DNA of 6,889 nucleotides from DAOUMU01 sp034409055 (GTDB lineage: Bacteria; Chloroflexota; Anaerolineae; 4572-78; J111). Both the position numbers and the translations under genes were made by a program. Below the pieces are notes generated by a model. It did not search any database. It saw nothing but the letters and a program-made list of their open reading frames with translations, and was not told where the DNA came from. The DNA lies in assembly GCA_034409055.1 (NCBI GenBank), contig DAOUMU010000137.1, positions 1 to 6,889 of the forward strand, read 5' to 3'. Shown one piece after another: positions 5,765 through 6,889 of this stretch (positions are counted from its first letter, which is position 1; every line of letters begins with the position of its first letter).

Positions 5765-5771
5765 ACCTATT

Positions 5772-6800
5772 ATGGACTCAACACCCGAACCCAATCCGGA
5801 AACTATCCGCCAGGCGATGCAGGCCCTGGAAGCGCAGCGGCCGGTGTTGGGGGATGCTGCGGTCGAGGCGGCCCTGGCGGCCTTGCGCCAACAAGCCCTG
5901 CCGGGTGACGTCGAAGTGACCGGCGACCTGGCCGCCCGGGACGTAGTCACCGGTGTTCAGGTCAGGCAGGGGGACCTGTTTGCCGCGGTGGTCAATATCT
6001 ACACCGCCGCCCCGGTCCAGGCAGTCAGTACCGCCGACTATGCCCGGGCCTTGACCGCCTACCTGCGCCACCTGCTGACCACCCGCCGCACACTCAACCT
6101 GCGCGGTATCCGCACCGAAAAACTGCTGACCATTGAACTGGAGCAGGTTTACGTGACCCTGTCCACGCTGGACCCCCGCCAGGAACGGAAACTGCTGGGC
6201 CAAACCGGCCGTTTTACCGAAGCCGAACTGGCCGACTTGGAGCGGCAGCAAACCCGTCCGGTCCATGACCTGCTGGCCGGGAAAAAGCGGCTGGTCGTTT
6301 TGGGCGCACCGGGTAGCGGCAAAACCACCTTTCTGTCCTACCTGGCCCTAACCTGTGCCCGGGCCTTGGCCGAAGAAAAACCTGAGTTGGTTGTTGACCG
6401 CCTCGGCCTGCCTGCCGCTGATATACCCCTGCCCATCTTCCTGCCGCTCCGAGAGTTTGCCGCCTATTTGCGCGACCTGGCCGGCCAAAACCGGGTGGGG
6501 GGCGGCGCGCCCTCGCTGCTGCTGGATTATTTGACCGGCTACTTTGAGCGCTGGCATTTACACCTGCCCGCCGATTTCTTTGCTCGCCAACTGGAGGCCG
6601 ACCGCTGCCTGCTCCTGTTTGACGGCCTGGATGAAGTGGCCGATTATGATGAGCGCAGCCGGGTCAGCGAGCACGTGACCGATTTTGTGCACCGTTTTCC
6701 TCAGAATCGCTTTGTGCTGACCAGCCGGCTGCGGGGCTACACCGGCGCGGCCCGGCTGGGGTCTGGACTGATGAAAAGAGGTTCAAGCGGACTGACATAA
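5772..6800 (+). pseudogene. Second NACHT-family NTPase, truncated after the sensor segment
   Basis: Encodes 342 residues from ATG 5772; an ATG at 5709 would translate hairpin (e) and the CCACGGAG repeat, so the later start is preferred. Residues 10-42 (TIRQAMQALEAQRPVLGDAA) form a helical segment like one seen at the N-terminus of many Chloroflexota signalling proteins. Residues 45-77 are GD-rich beta-type sequence. Residues 88-131 (TADYARALTAYLRHLL to LEQVYVTLS) match the pre-NACHT module of the first NACHT protein. The NTPase follows: Walker A GAPGSGKTT (178-186), Walker B LLLFDGLDE (280-288), sensor FVLTSR (314-319). After RGYTGAARLG (321-330) the sequence stops resembling the family and ends SGLMKRGSSGLT. 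The winged helix, helical repeats and sensor domain of a complete protein are missing. The shift to unrelated DNA is at about 6758-6768, so the gene is broken by insertion, rearrangement or misassembly. Confidence 0.85.
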
Positions 6801-6889
6801 TTGATCCCGTTTTTGTTCCGTTTTCTGGGGAAAGGCAAAAGCTGCTCTTCGCTTGGCTTGAATAGATTGCCCAAGTTTTTCCTTGCCCC
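6760..6889. mobile_element. Unrelated sequence replacing the NACHT 3' half; possible IS end
   Basis: Composition changes from GGCC-rich coding DNA to more AT-rich sequence with T- and A-runs (CCCGTTTTTGTTCCGTTTTC, AAGTTTTTCC). A short motif, TCTGGACTGATGA then GCGGACTGACATA, is imperfectly repeated near the left edge, as binding sites at an insertion-sequence end can be. On the minus strand a frame stays open from the window end to a TAG at 6737-6739 (product PFPRKRNKNGINYVSP and flanks), and a second minus frame is also open. Neither matches a protein I recognise. The element cannot be identified because it runs out of the window. Confidence 0.35.

Noticed and set aside
1..6889. CRISPR array
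   Set aside because: Repeats present are palindromic or short direct units without regular repeat-spacer periodicity, and no cas genes are seen.

Overview
The window looks like accessory DNA from a high-GC, repeat-rich bacterium. Three things fit Chloroflexota (Anaerolineae/Caldilineae-like): GGCC/CTGG-rich coding sequence, many palindromic intergenic elements (the 'CCACGGAGACACGGAG' type among them), and NACHT proteins with a formylglycine-generating-enzyme-like (FGE/SUMF1) tail. That assignment is inference; no phylogenetic marker gene is present.

Layout: (1) 1-356 is intergenic and made of two palindromic repeat elements. (2) 357-1463 (minus) is a complete M29-family metallo-aminopeptidase with all six expected active-site residues. 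(3) 1464-2049 is a divergent intergenic region with a promoter facing each way, a CCACGGAG palindromic element and a nested inverted-repeat element. (4) 2050-4491 (plus) is an intact NACHT-family STAND NTPase ending in an FGE/C-type-lectin-fold domain, whose last ~36 residues are the variable region (VR) of a diversity-generating retroelement (DGR). (5) 4492-4828 is another repeat-filled gap. (6) 4829-5380 is the N-terminal half of a DGR reverse transcriptase, cut off before its YxDD catalytic motif. (7) 5377-5415 is the surviving 3' end of the DGR template repeat (TR), fused directly to the broken RT gene. (8) 5416-5771 is a noncoding stretch with at least five strong hairpins. (9) 5772-6800 is a second NACHT gene that breaks off just after the sensor segment and runs into unrelated, more AT-rich sequence up to the window end.

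The central result is a DGR whose target gene is intact but whose mutagenesis machinery appears to have been removed by a deletion joining mid-RT to the end of TR. VR and TR remnant align over 39 nt with five differences, all at TR adenines, while all 30 non-adenine positions are identical. This is the A-specific signature of DGR retrohoming. The biology suggested is a NACHT signalling/defence-type ATPase with a C-terminal sensor once diversified by a DGR and now apparently frozen. A second NACHT gene of similar pre-NACHT design lies beside it, also truncated. Misassembly at either junction is the main competing explanation.
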